A stretch of DNA of 64,000 nt from Flavobacterium ajazii (lineage in GTDB: Bacteria; Bacteroidota; Bacteroidia; Flavobacteriales; Flavobacteriaceae), in the NCBI RefSeq assembly GCF_010614725.1, contig NZ_JAAEHL010000008.1, forward strand, positions 248,001 to 312,000. The letters run 5' to 3'. The notes below the pieces were generated by a model that saw nothing but the letters and a program-made list of their open reading frames with translations, made no database searches and had not been told where the DNA came from. The position numbers and the translations under genes were made by a program. Below, in pieces: positions 30,829 through 39,271 of the stretch (position 1 is the first letter of the stretch; each line of letters starts with the position of its first letter).

Positions 30829-33645
30829 TTAAAATGTATAAGATACATTCATAGAGAAGCCAACTCCTTTTTTGTATTCTCTTATGGTTAAATCACTTTC
30901 GGTTATTGGAATTCTGCTCTTTTCACCCATTTCTATTCTATAAGCAGGGTTTAATATGTTGTCTACAGATAATTTAACATCGAATTTGTCTGAAATTTTG
31001 TTTTGCCAAATAAAGTCAAGCTTACCAAATGGCATTTCATAATAATGATCTAATTTATTTGTTCCTACAGCATAGATTCGTTTACCATAAAGATTGTATA
31101 CCATAGTCATAGAGCTTTTCCATTTTTCACTAAACTCAGAATCGTATTTAAGATCAGCATTTATTATCCATGGTGATGCTCCTTGTAGTTTTCTTGATGG
31201 ATCGGCATCAGCTGCAATAGTTTCGGGATTGTTAACTCCATTTGCAAAAACTTTTTCAATAGTTACTTTTGTATCCATTAAAGAGGCATTTGCACCCAAA
31301 GAGAAATTAGATAATGATTTTGAAATTCTTTCTAATTGGAATAAGAATTCGAATTCAGCACCATAAAGAAACGCTTTTTTAGAATTACCATATGTCATAA
31401 TCTGCCCGCCGCTTCCTGCTGAATTTGTAAATAATCTTTCAATAGGGTTTTCTATTATTTTAGAAAAAAGTGTTGCAGAAATTAATTCCTTACTGGTTGG
31501 GAACAACTCGTATTTCAAATCAAAGTTATAGTTGTCACTGTTGATTAATAAAGGATTACCTTGTTCTATGGTAGCGTCTGGATTTACAAACTCAAGAGGA
31601 TATGACTCCATAATTACTGGTCTTGTAATTGTTTTTGAGGCAGCAAATCGTAAGTTTGACTTTTCGTTTACAATGTATTTTGTATTCAAAGAAGGCAAAA
31701 TATCTGTTTTTTCAACAATGTCTTTTATATAAGGATCGTCGAAACTTCCTGCCTCTTTATATGTTGTTTTTCTATAAGTTTGTTCGACTCTTGCTCCTGC
31801 ATTTAATTCTATTTTGTCAGAAAATTTGAAGGCCATGTCTACATATCCGGCGTTAATGAACTCATCTAACATTGCTTTGTATGTTGGATTGGTTCCATCA
31901 GTATAGGTGAAATTATTTTTTAAAATCTCATCTTTTAAAGTCGCATCAGGAGTATTAGTTGGGAAAGTAATACTGTTTGAGTTTAGTCTTTGTGATACTA
32001 AAAATCTATATTCAGATCCCATTTTGTTCATATAGCCGCTATATCCTGCCGTAAGTTTGTGTGCTTTGCTGATGTCTTCATTGCCAAATTTCCAGCTGTA
32101 TTCCAGTAAGCCAGAAATGTGCTGGTCACCTTTAACATCGAAATATTGTCTAACTATACTATTTCCGGAGTAGCTTATTGAAGTGTTGTTGTCATCAATC
32201 TTAATACCGGAAAACGACTTTCTGTCTGGAAGTTCATATTTTGTTGTAGAGAATGAAATACCGGATTTTATAGTTTGTCTTTCGTCTTCGGTTAGTTTGT
32301 AATTACCGAACAATTGTGTGTTTAAAAAATTAGACTCCTGTAATTGGTTCATTCTGATAAAACCATTAGTCTGGGCCGCATTAGAATTCGTATAACCTAG
32401 CTGATCTTGTATTGAATTTTCAGTTGATTTTAAATAGAGTGTATTTGAAGTTAAAGAAAGTCTTTTTGTTTTATAAGTTAAAGATGCTAATGCAGATGAG
32501 TTTGTTATAAATTTATACTGTGTTGTAACTAGATCATTACTATAGTTTCCTTGTCCTGGATTAAAAAATCTATCAGCTCCACTTCTAATTTGAAATTTAT
32601 TATCATAGTTAATAGAAAACAAATATTGTAATACGTTATCTTTTTTGCCTACATTGAATTTTTCTGAATGAAGGATTCCAAAACTGGTGTTTAAAGGGGA
32701 TACATCGCTTTTAACATCAAAACCAGATCCAAACCCATTTGCAGCCTGATCTGCAGTTAATGTTTGAAAATTAGGATTTTTGTTTATAAAAGACGGCAAA
32801 TCTCTTTCGTTGCCTGAAAATCCAAAAAAATCTCCTGTTGAAGTTGCATCTTCAGAGATGAGGAATTTTTTTAGGTTATTATTGATAGTGTAACCAACTC
32901 CAAAATTAATTTTAGTCTGGCTTTTCCCAGAGCCTGCTGTTACGATATTAAAGGTAGCTCCTGCAAAATCACCGTATAAATTAGGATTGAAAGTTTTATA
33001 TGTTTCCAAAACACTTACAATATCGGTTGGAAAAATATCTAAAGGAATGATTTTTTTGAACGGATTGTTTGATGGGATAGCCAAATCATTAAGTAAAAGG
33101 GTATTGTAGCGATCTTCTAAACCTCTTACAAACAAACCTCTTCCTTCTACTTTTGTGATTCCGGTAATTTTTGTTAAACCTTCTTCAACATCGCTAACTC
33201 CTTTTCGGGACATTTCTTGTGCTCCGATACTTTGTTTAATAACGACAGCATTTTTTTGTTCCAAAAGTAAAGCAGTTTCTTTTTCTCTGTTGCCTCCTGT
33301 TGATTTAACAACTACATCTTTAAGTGTATAACCACCGGCAGATAATACCTGGTTAACAGTAATTGTTTCGTTTGCTTTAACAGTAACAGGTTTTTCTACA
33401 GATTCATATCCAACGAAACTAAAAATAAGAGTATAGTTTCCCGGATTTACAGATAAGGAATATTTTCCTTCAATGTCAGTGTTGGCACTAATGTTTGTTC
33501 CTTTAATTAAAATATTTGCAAAAGGAAGTGCTTCATTATTAGTTTCTTTGTCGGTTAGTACACCAGAAATCGTACCTTTGTTTTGTGCGATCGAAATCGT
33601 ACAGATAAATAATGCAATAATTAGAAATCTTAAATTGAATTTCAT
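30829..33645 (-). CDS. TonB-dependent receptor with carboxypeptidase-like domain (Pho cluster)
   Basis: 938 residues: signal peptide (MKFNLRFLIIALFICTISIA), a carboxypeptidase-regulatory-like domain at about 25-105 (GTISGVLTDKETNNEALPFA, GYESVEKPVTV), plug domain at about 125-235 (VEGRGLFVRGLEDRYNTLLL, ETYKTFNPNLYGDFAGATFN) and a barrel to the C-terminal GVGFSMNVSYTF. It is divergent from phoB, and its promoter region carries three TAACA/TTACA repeats at 11-bp spacing. With the following lipoprotein it likely forms a phosphate-starvation uptake pair. The substrate, perhaps an organophosphate or phosphate polymer, is not visible from sequence. Confidence 0.88.
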   Translation of the reverse strand: MKFNLRFLIIALFICTISIAQNKGTISGVLTDKETNNEALPFANILIKGTNISANTDIEGKYSLSVNPGNYTLIFSFVGYESVEKPVTVKANETITVNQVLSAGGYTLKDVVVKSTGGNREKETALLLEQKNAVVIKQSIGAQEMSRKGVSDVEEGLTKITGITKVEGRGLFVRGLEDRYNTLLLNDLAIPSNNPFKKIIPLDIFPTDIVSVLETYKTFNPNLYGDFAGATFNIVTAGSGKSQTKINFGVGYTINNNLKKFLISEDATSTGDFFGFSGNERDLPSFINKNPNFQTLTADQAANGFGSGFDVKSDVSPLNTSFGILHSEKFNVGKKDNVLQYLFSINYDNKFQIRSGADRFFNPGQGNYSNDLVTTQYKFITNSSALASLTYKTKRLSLTSNTLYLKSTENSIQDQLGYTNSNAAQTNGFIRMNQLQESNFLNTQLFGNYKLTEDERQTIKSGISFSTTKYELPDRKSFSGIKIDDNNTSISYSGNSIVRQYFDVKGDQHISGLLEYSWKFGNEDISKAHKLTAGYSGYMNKMGSEYRFLVSQRLNSNSITFPTNTPDATLKDEILKNNFTYTDGTNPTYKAMLDEFINAGYVDMAFKFSDKIELNAGARVEQTYRKTTYKEAGSFDDPYIKDIVEKTDILPSLNTKYIVNEKSNLRFAASKTITRPVIMESYPLEFVNPDATIEQGNPLLINSDNYNFDLKYELFPTSKELISATLFSKIIENPIERLFTNSAGSGGQIMTYGNSKKAFLYGAEFEFLFQLERISKSLSNFSLGANASLMDTKVTIEKVFANGVNNPETIAADADPSRKLQGASPWIINADLKYDSEFSEKWKSSMTMVYNLYGKRIYAVGTNKLDHYYEMPFGKLDFIWQNKISDKFDVKLSVDNILNPAYRIEMGEKSRIPITESDLTIREYKKGVGFSMNVSYTF

Positions 33646-33691
33646 TTCAGTGTTGTGTTTAATTTATTTTGGTGCAAAGAAATATACACAC

Positions 33692-33718
33692 TGTAAAGTT
33701 CATGTTAGGCACTTGTTA
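33692..33718 (-). promoter_or_regulatory. Candidate Pho box of the TonB receptor gene
   Basis: On the minus strand TAACA (33718-33714), TAACA (33707-33703) and TTACA (33696-33692) repeat at exactly 11 bp, followed five bases later by TATATTTC (33686-33679) as the -7 element. An 11-bp direct repeat in place of the -33 element is the PhoB-binding arrangement. Confidence 0.6.
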
Positions 33719-33756
33719 TGTTTTTGTGTCTTGTAGATTATCAAATTGTTACCAGA

Positions 33757-33773
33757 TTAAATTACCGTTAACA
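33757..33773 (+). promoter_or_regulatory. Candidate Pho box before phoB
   Basis: TTAAAT and TTAACA start 11 bp apart (33757 and 33768), and a further TTAAC starts at 33781, two bases out of phase. About 100 bases upstream of phoB. Weaker than the two other sites. Confidence 0.4.
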
Positions 33774-33878
33774 CAACTTTTTAACCGTTGTTTTTATATT
33801 ATATTTACCATCGCAATTCAAAAACATCGAATATTTAATGAAGAAAATTTGATGTGAAAATTTCAATTTTTGCTATTT

Positions 33879-34562
33879 ATGAAAAAAACACAAACCAAGA
33901 TTTTGTTAGTTGATGATGAGCCGGATATTCTTGAAATTGTAGGTTACAATCTCGCTCAGGAAGGCTATCAGATCGTTACCGCTTCAAATGGAAAAGAAGC
34001 AATCACAAAAGCTCAGAAAGAACTCCCGGAACTTATTATTATGGATGTAATGATGGCCGAAATGGACGGGATGGAAGCTTGTGAAAACATCAGAAAAATT
34101 CCGGAGCTAAATAACGTTATCATAACATTTTTAACGGCAAGAAGTGAAGACTATTCACAAGTAGCTGGTTTTGATGCCGGTGCTGATGATTACATTACTA
34201 AGCCAATAAAACCAAAAGTACTGGTAAGCAAAGTAAAGGCTTTGTTAAGAAGGTTAAAAGAACAGGAAGTGGTTACAGATACCTTAAACGTAGGCGGAAT
34301 AGAAATCAATCGCGAAGAATATAAAATTATCAAAGATAATGTTGAAATTTCCCTGCCAAGAAAAGAATTCGAACTATTCTATTTGTTAGCTTCAAAACCA
34401 GGTAAAGTATTTAAAAGAGATGAAATCTTAGATAAAGTCTGGGGAAATGAAGTGGTAGTTGGAGGAAGAACTATTGATGTGCATATCCGAAAATTACGAG
34501 AAAAAATTGGTGAGGACCTTTTTAAAACCATAAAAGGAGTCGGCTATAAATTTGAAGCTTAA
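33879..34562 (+). CDS. phoB: Response regulator PhoB (OmpR family)
   Basis: 227 residues. The receiver domain holds VDDEPD near residue 11, the phospho-acceptor Asp56 in IIMDVMMAEMDGMEA, TARSED and DDYITKPI. The winged-helix DNA-binding domain spans about 130-227 (LPRKEFELFYLLASKPGKVF, VVVGGRTIDVHIRKLREKIG, IKGVGYKFEA). The ATG at 33879 is preferred to an in-frame TTG three codons earlier. Assignment to PhoB rests on the downstream PhoR-like kinase and the phosphate porin. Confidence 0.88.
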   Translation: MKKTQTKILLVDDEPDILEIVGYNLAQEGYQIVTASNGKEAITKAQKELPELIIMDVMMAEMDGMEACENIRKIPELNNVIITFLTARSEDYSQVAGFDAGADDYITKPIKPKVLVSKVKALLRRLKEQEVVTDTLNVGGIEINREEYKIIKDNVEISLPRKEFELFYLLASKPGKVFKRDEILDKVWGNEVVVGGRTIDVHIRKLREKIGEDLFKTIKGVGYKFEA

Positions 34563-34653
34563 ACATTCAATATAAAATGTTTTAAATCATCAAAAATTAG
34601 GTTTAATTAAGCTTTAAACTGATTTTGGATTGGTAAAAACATTAATTAGATTT

Positions 34654-34707
34654 AAACCATATAAGGAATTGAAGTTCATATGATCTTCGATTTTTTATAT
34701 GGTTTTT
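34654..34707 (+). terminator. Hairpin between phoB and phoR
   Basis: AAACCATATAA (34654-34664) and TTATATGGTTT (34695-34705) form an 11-bp stem, with an inner GAAG/CTTC stem and a short T run. It may partly terminate phoB transcripts and lower phoR expression. Confidence 0.65.
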
Positions 34708-34795
34708 GAGTTAACTTTGTTTTGACTTCTAAAATTATTATTAAAAAGCAAGCTTAATTTTCTTAATACCTTAATGGTTAATTAATTTAATTTAA

Positions 34796-35875
34796 ATGAA
34801 AATCAATTTCAAAAAAACCTATAGATTCGCTATCAAATCAGCATTGTACATAAGTCTTTTTACAACGGGATTTGTGTTGTTGCTGATGAATATATTTTAT
34901 AAAAACCAATTAAAATATCAGGCAGGATTTGGAATAATCTTTTTAATTTCAGTTTACATCTTTTCATTTTTGGTACTTCAGTATCGGGTGGAGCGTTTTA
35001 TATACAGAAGGGTGAAGAAAATCTATGATGAGGTTTCTTTACTTGAATCAACCCCTCTTATCAATCAGCCAATCACAACTGATATGGAAACGCTTTCACG
35101 CGAAGTGAAAAAGTTTGCGACAGATAAAAAACTCGAAATCGAAATGCTTGAGATTAGGGAACAATATCGAAGAGAGTTTTTAGGAAACGTTTCGCACGAA
35201 CTTAAAACACCACTTTTTACTGTTCAGGGTTATGTTTCAACTTTGCTGGACGGTGCTATGGATGATAAAACCATTCGAAAAAAATACCTCAAACGTGCAG
35301 AAAAAGGGGTAGAACGTCTGATTTACATTGTTGAAGATCTGGATATGATTACGAAATTAGAATCAGGAGACCTTGATTTGAATATAATCGAATTTGATAT
35401 CGTTGAATTGATTCGCAATGTTTTTGAGTTATTGGAAATGAAAGCCGATAAAAAGAAAATCAAACTGGCATTTGAAAGCAAAAATTTGCAATCCTTAATT
35501 GTAAAAGGTGATAAAGACAGAATTCAGCAGGTTTTAGAAAATTTGATTGTAAATTCAATCAAATACGGAAAAGAAGGCGGTTTGACGGAAGTTGGGGTTG
35601 TAAATCTGACTAAGAAAAAAGTCCTGATTCGTATTAGTGATAATGGTGAAGGTGTTGAAAAACAAAATATTCCAAGGCTTTTTGAGCGTTTTTACAGGGT
35701 TGATAAAAGCGGAACACGTTCTGAAGGAGGGTCTGGCTTAGGTCTGGCAATCGTAAAGCATATTATAGAAGCTCATAAAGAGAAAGTATACGTAGAGAGT
35801 GAATTCGGAATAGGTTCTGAATTCTCTTTTACACTTGAAAAAACACAAAAAGCACAAAAAGCTGAAGTTAAATAA
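34796..35875 (+). CDS. phoR: Sensor histidine kinase PhoR
   Basis: 359 residues: two membrane helices at about 12-33 and 43-62, a short cytoplasmic linker without a clear PAS domain, the phospho-acceptor His134 in FLGNVSHELKTPLFTVQGYV, and the ATPase domain with N-box VLENLIVNSIKYG, G1 ISDNGEGV, F-box FERFYRV and G2 GSGLGLAIVKH. The minimal periplasmic loop suggests sensing through a partner (as PhoR does via PstSCAB/PhoU) rather than directly. It follows phoB by 233 bases and precedes the porin gene. Confidence 0.88.
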   Translation: MKINFKKTYRFAIKSALYISLFTTGFVLLLMNIFYKNQLKYQAGFGIIFLISVYIFSFLVLQYRVERFIYRRVKKIYDEVSLLESTPLINQPITTDMETLSREVKKFATDKKLEIEMLEIREQYRREFLGNVSHELKTPLFTVQGYVSTLLDGAMDDKTIRKKYLKRAEKGVERLIYIVEDLDMITKLESGDLDLNIIEFDIVELIRNVFELLEMKADKKKIKLAFESKNLQSLIVKGDKDRIQQVLENLIVNSIKYGKEGGLTEVGVVNLTKKKVLIRISDNGEGVEKQNIPRLFERFYRVDKSGTRSEGGSGLGLAIVKHIIEAHKEKVYVESEFGIGSEFSFTLEKTQKAQKAEVK

Positions 35876-35947
35876 TTGTAAGTAGAGTTTTCTTAAAAGC
35901 CGTAAAACAAGGGTTTTAACAATAAATCAACGTACAGATTTGACTCG

Positions 35948-36007
35948 TAACATTAAATTTTTATTATAGTAACATCTGGTTAATGATTTCTTAACATAGG
36001 TGATACA
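35948..36007 (+). promoter_or_regulatory. Candidate Pho box array of the porin gene
   Basis: TAACA-like words fall on one 11-bp grid: TAACA 35948, TAACA 35970, TAATG 35981, TAACA 35992, ATACA 36003, the grid skipping 35959. The -7-like CATCTTTG follows directly (36006-36013). The porin start is at 36042. Confidence 0.6.
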
Positions 36008-36041
36008 TCTTTGCATCCTGAAATTAAGGGCATTAGAAAAA

Positions 36042-37340
36042 ATGATAAAAAGAACAATTATGGCAGTTTTAGTACTGCTTGCCTGTGGAACCAACGCACA
36101 GGAATTAAATAAACAAGATGTGAAAAACGAAGTAATGCGCATTTTGGATTCTATTAATAAAGCAAAACTTCCGGATACTAAATCGGGAGGTGGTGTCGAA
36201 GAACACTGGTATGATAAAATCTCTCTAAGAGGTTATGCACAAATCAGATATAATGGTTTGTTCTCTACAAACGACAAAGTTTCCTGCGACCAGTGTGATA
36301 AGTCCTGGGGAACAACTTCTACAGCTCCGGATGCAAAAGCAAACAATGGACTTTTTATCCGTCGTGCACGTTTGGTATTTTCAGGACAGGTTCATCCAAA
36401 TGTATTTTTCTATTTTCAACCGGATTTTGCGAGTTCACCAAGTAGTGGAATTAATAATTTCGTTCAGATCCGTGATTTGTATTTCGATGTTTCTTTCGAT
36501 AAGAAAAGAGAATATCGTGTTCGTGTGGGGCAAAGTAAGATTCCGTACGGATTCGAAAATATGCAGTCCAGTTCACAGCGCTTAACATTAGATCGTTCTG
36601 ATGCTGTAAACAGTTCGATAGCTAATGAACGTGATTTGGGAATATTTTTTTATTGGGCACCTGCCAAAATAAGAGAACGTTTTGCAATGTTAGTAAAAGA
36701 TGGTTACAAAGGTTCCGGTGATTTTGGAGTTTTTGCTTTTGGTGCTTATAACGGACAAATTGCAAATAAATTAGACGGAAACAGAGATCTGAATGTAGTG
36801 GCAAGGGTTACTTATCCCTTTGTTATCGGAAACCAGATTATAGAACCCGGAATTCAGGCTTATACCGGAAAATGGGCTTTTACCGGAGAAGTTTCTTCTG
36901 GAGTTATTGTTAATGGCGATCCCCAATATATAAAAGACCAAAGAATTGGAGCAACTTTTGTTTTATACCCAAAACCTTTTGGTATTCAAACGGAATATAA
37001 CATTGGGACCGGGCCACGCTATAACCCTGCAACAAACAGAATCGATGTAACGGATATAAACGGAGGATATGTACTGCTGAATTATAAATGGGATTTTAAA
37101 AAACAGCATGTTTATCCATTTGCCAGGTTTCAATATTATGATGGTGGAAAAAAATATGAAAAAGATGCCCGTACGTATGTCGTCAGAGATTACGGATTAG
37201 GTGTGGAATGGCAGCCAATCAAAGCATTTGAGCTGACAGCAGAATATGTTATTGCTGACAGGACATTTGAAGACAGTGCTATCTTGGTTAACAGGCAGCA
37301 GGGAAATGTATTGCGATTACAGGCGCAGTTTAATTTCTAA
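36042..37340 (+). CDS. Phosphate-selective porin of the OprO/OprP family
   Basis: 432 residues with a signal peptide (MIKRTIMAVLVLLACGTNAQ) and an outer-membrane barrel. Family stretches include LRGYAQIRYNGLF, FIRRARLVFSGQVHPNVFFY, FQPDFASSP, REYRVRVGQSKIPYGFENMQ, QRLTLDRSDAVNSS and a final aromatic NVLRLQAQFNF. Takes up phosphate across the outer membrane. The ATG at 36042 lies directly before the signal peptide; the promoter repeats end at about 36007. Context (phoBR upstream) supports phosphate control. Confidence 0.9.
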   Translation: MIKRTIMAVLVLLACGTNAQELNKQDVKNEVMRILDSINKAKLPDTKSGGGVEEHWYDKISLRGYAQIRYNGLFSTNDKVSCDQCDKSWGTTSTAPDAKANNGLFIRRARLVFSGQVHPNVFFYFQPDFASSPSSGINNFVQIRDLYFDVSFDKKREYRVRVGQSKIPYGFENMQSSSQRLTLDRSDAVNSSIANERDLGIFFYWAPAKIRERFAMLVKDGYKGSGDFGVFAFGAYNGQIANKLDGNRDLNVVARVTYPFVIGNQIIEPGIQAYTGKWAFTGEVSSGVIVNGDPQYIKDQRIGATFVLYPKPFGIQTEYNIGTGPRYNPATNRIDVTDINGGYVLLNYKWDFKKQHVYPFARFQYYDGGKKYEKDARTYVVRDYGLGVEWQPIKAFELTAEYVIADRTFEDSAILVNRQQGNVLRLQAQFNF

Positions 37341-37341
37341 T

Positions 37342-38412
37342 TTACTTCTCAAAAACTGTAAATAACGAATCCCAGTCGATATTATTTTCAAATTGGGACA
37401 AACCTTTAAACGATTTTACTTTTGAAAGATCTTCAATCGTAAAGTCGTTTTGCGTTGCATAAGGTATCAATTGTTCCTCCTGAAGTTTTATGGCTAAATA
37501 TTCCTGTTCATATTGGCCTGGTGTTGGGATAAAAAAAGCTTTTTTGCCCAGTTTTGCCAAATCCATAACCGTAGTGTAACCAGATCGACACAAAACCAAA
37601 TCACTTTCGTTAAAAGTCTGTTCCAGCTGTTTGGTATTCATGAAATTGTAATACGTCACATTTTTGATTTGTTGTTTGGTTTGTGTTTTTTCCACAACAC
37701 CTTTTACAAAAACAATTTCGCCTCTGTAACGTGTGATTTCTTTTTGTAGTTTCTCTTCCAGCAAAGTGCGTTGAGGTTCCGGACCGGACAAAATAATCAT
37801 TAAATCATATTGTTTCTGAGTTTCTTTTTTGCGCATTCTGCTCAAAGGGCCAATATATTTCAGATTTAAATGATTGCTTTTAAGATGTCCCAGGTCACCG
37901 GTCAGATTTGGATTTTCACTAGTGTCGGGTACCCAGCATTCATTATATTTTTTTATGAAATATTGATGACATTTACTCGTAAACTTTGTGGTGTTTCCTG
38001 TCATCACATTCAGTTGATGCGTAATAAATACCGAAGGAACTTTTTTACTGAAGACACCAAGTCTGTTATCTGAGATGATACCGTCAATATCATATTTTCT
38101 TATCCATGAATTTACAATTTTCTTTTCATCCAGAATAGCAGTAATCATTTTAGGTAAACTTTTGATAAGTTTCCATTTAAAGTTTTTGCCGTTTTTGGCA
38201 TATTCAATATGATAAGAAGGCAATTCTAAGGTCTGTATATATGGAAATTCTTTTTGTAATAATGCTAATGCAACACCATCCGAAGCAATTATGGGAATAT
38301 AATTGTTCTCCTGTAAAGCCTTAATTATCGGAATACATCGGGTCGCATGACCTAATCCCCAGTTCAAAGGAGTTATTAAAATAGTTTTATTGGCAGTATA
38401 TTCGATGCTCAT
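37342..38412 (-). CDS. MurG-like glycosyltransferase (GT28 type)
   Basis: 356 residues with a two-domain GT-B pattern: N-terminal LITPLNWGLGHATRCIPIIK (near residue 12), DGIISDNRLG, VFITHQLNV, and in the C-terminal domain ILSGPEPQRT, LVLCRSGYTTVMDLAKLGKK with the donor-binding Gly/Ser, and FIPTPGQYEQEYLA. UDP-sugar transfer in an envelope pathway is probable, but acceptor and sugar cannot be predicted. It converges on the porin gene with a one-base gap. Confidence 0.85.
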   Translation of the reverse strand: MSIEYTANKTILITPLNWGLGHATRCIPIIKALQENNYIPIIASDGVALALLQKEFPYIQTLELPSYHIEYAKNGKNFKWKLIKSLPKMITAILDEKKIVNSWIRKYDIDGIISDNRLGVFSKKVPSVFITHQLNVMTGNTTKFTSKCHQYFIKKYNECWVPDTSENPNLTGDLGHLKSNHLNLKYIGPLSRMRKKETQKQYDLMIILSGPEPQRTLLEEKLQKEITRYRGEIVFVKGVVEKTQTKQQIKNVTYYNFMNTKQLEQTFNESDLVLCRSGYTTVMDLAKLGKKAFFIPTPGQYEQEYLAIKLQEEQLIPYATQNDFTIEDLSKVKSFKGLSQFENNIDWDSLFTVFEK

Positions 38413-38556
38413 ATTGGGCGATTTTCAAACGAAGATAAAGAAATGATCTTTTTCTGTTATTTCGAATATATTACTAAATTATTAACTCTGAATTTTCAAA
38501 ATCAAAAATCAATTTCAATGAAAATTAATATCTAACCTGATGACTGAAATTGAAAG

Positions 38557-38582
38557 TGTCAGGCTGATCGGAGTCGAAGCCC
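38557..38582. repeat. Interspersed repeat of the CTGAGCGGAGTCGAAG type (copy 3)
   Basis: TGTCAGGCTGATCGGAGTCG followed by AAGCCC, in the spacer between the glycosyltransferase gene and the Lys/Ala-rich gene. The core is shared with the copies at 1446 and 20085. Confidence 0.75.
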
Positions 38583-38640
38583 TTCAAAGTTAAAAAGAGC
38601 CTTCAATTTAGTTTTGTATGATTTTCTTAAATAAATTAAA

Positions 38641-38676
38641 AAAGCCCGGACTTTCATAATGGAAATCCGGACTTTT
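38641..38676 (-). terminator. Terminator of the Lys/Ala-rich gene
   Basis: On the minus strand AAAGTCCGGATTTCC and GAAAGTCCGGGCTTT pair over 15 bases with two mismatches, followed by TTTTAATTT. Located 20 bases after the stop codon. Confidence 0.8.
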
Positions 38677-38695
38677 ATGGTCAGACAGAAAGTTT

Positions 38696-39208
38696 TTAAT
38701 CCTGAATATACGTTTTGTTACCGTTTTTATTGATGTAGTATTTTCCGCCTTTTGGTCCGGTGTATACTTTTTTACCATTGTATTCTCCCGTAACTTTATC
38801 AGCTACTTTTGGTGCTTTTTCGTTTGTTTCTTTTAGAGTTTTAGCACCTGTTTTTGATGCAGATTTTTTAGCTTTGTCAGTTTCATTTTTAGCTTTATCA
38901 GCTGTAGTTTTTACATTCGAAGCTTCTTTTTTAGTTTTTGAAGCTTCTTTATCTGCTGAAGTTTTAGCTTTTGCTGCCTCTTTTTTTGCTGAGGCTTTTG
39001 CACTGGATGCTTCTTTCTTTGCTTTTACGGATGTTTCGGTTGCTTTATCAGAAGCTGCTTTAGCTTTGTCGGCTTCTTTTTTGGCATCTGTTTTAGCTTT
39101 TTTTGCTGAAGCTTCGGTTTTGCTCTTAGTTGCTTTTACAGCTGTTTCCTGTGCGTAAAAATTAGATGAGAAAATAACTGCAAAACAAAGGAATACTAAT
39201 TTTTTCAT
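38696..39208 (-). CDS. Secreted Lys/Ala-rich protein with PBCV-type basic adaptor tail
   Basis: 170 residues. It has a signal peptide (MKKLVFLCFAVIFSSNFYAQ), a region of about 100 residues made almost only of Lys, Ala, Ser, Thr, Glu and Asp in short AK-rich repeats (histone H1- or LEA-like, helical, strongly charged), and a conserved C-terminus, YNGKKVYTGPKGGKYYINKN to IQD. The C-terminus matches the small PBCV_basic_adap-type domain known from viral and bacterial proteins. Could bind nucleic acid, polyphosphate or envelope polymers; function unknown. Flanked by its own terminator. Confidence 0.75.
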   Translation of the reverse strand: MKKLVFLCFAVIFSSNFYAQETAVKATKSKTEASAKKAKTDAKKEADKAKAASDKATETSVKAKKEASSAKASAKKEAAKAKTSADKEASKTKKEASNVKTTADKAKNETDKAKKSASKTGAKTLKETNEKAPKVADKVTGEYNGKKVYTGPKGGKYYINKNGNKTYIQD

Positions 39209-39271
39209 GAGATTAGGAGTTTAAATTTCAATTAAAATTAATCAATTTTAGCATAGCTTTTCAGTAAAGTG

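Noticed and set aside
38760..39158. Plus-strand 132-codon frame opposite the Lys/Ala-rich gene
   Set aside because: It is the antisense of a low-complexity coding region; composition (Ala/Phe/Ser/Val only) mirrors the Lys/Ala codons.
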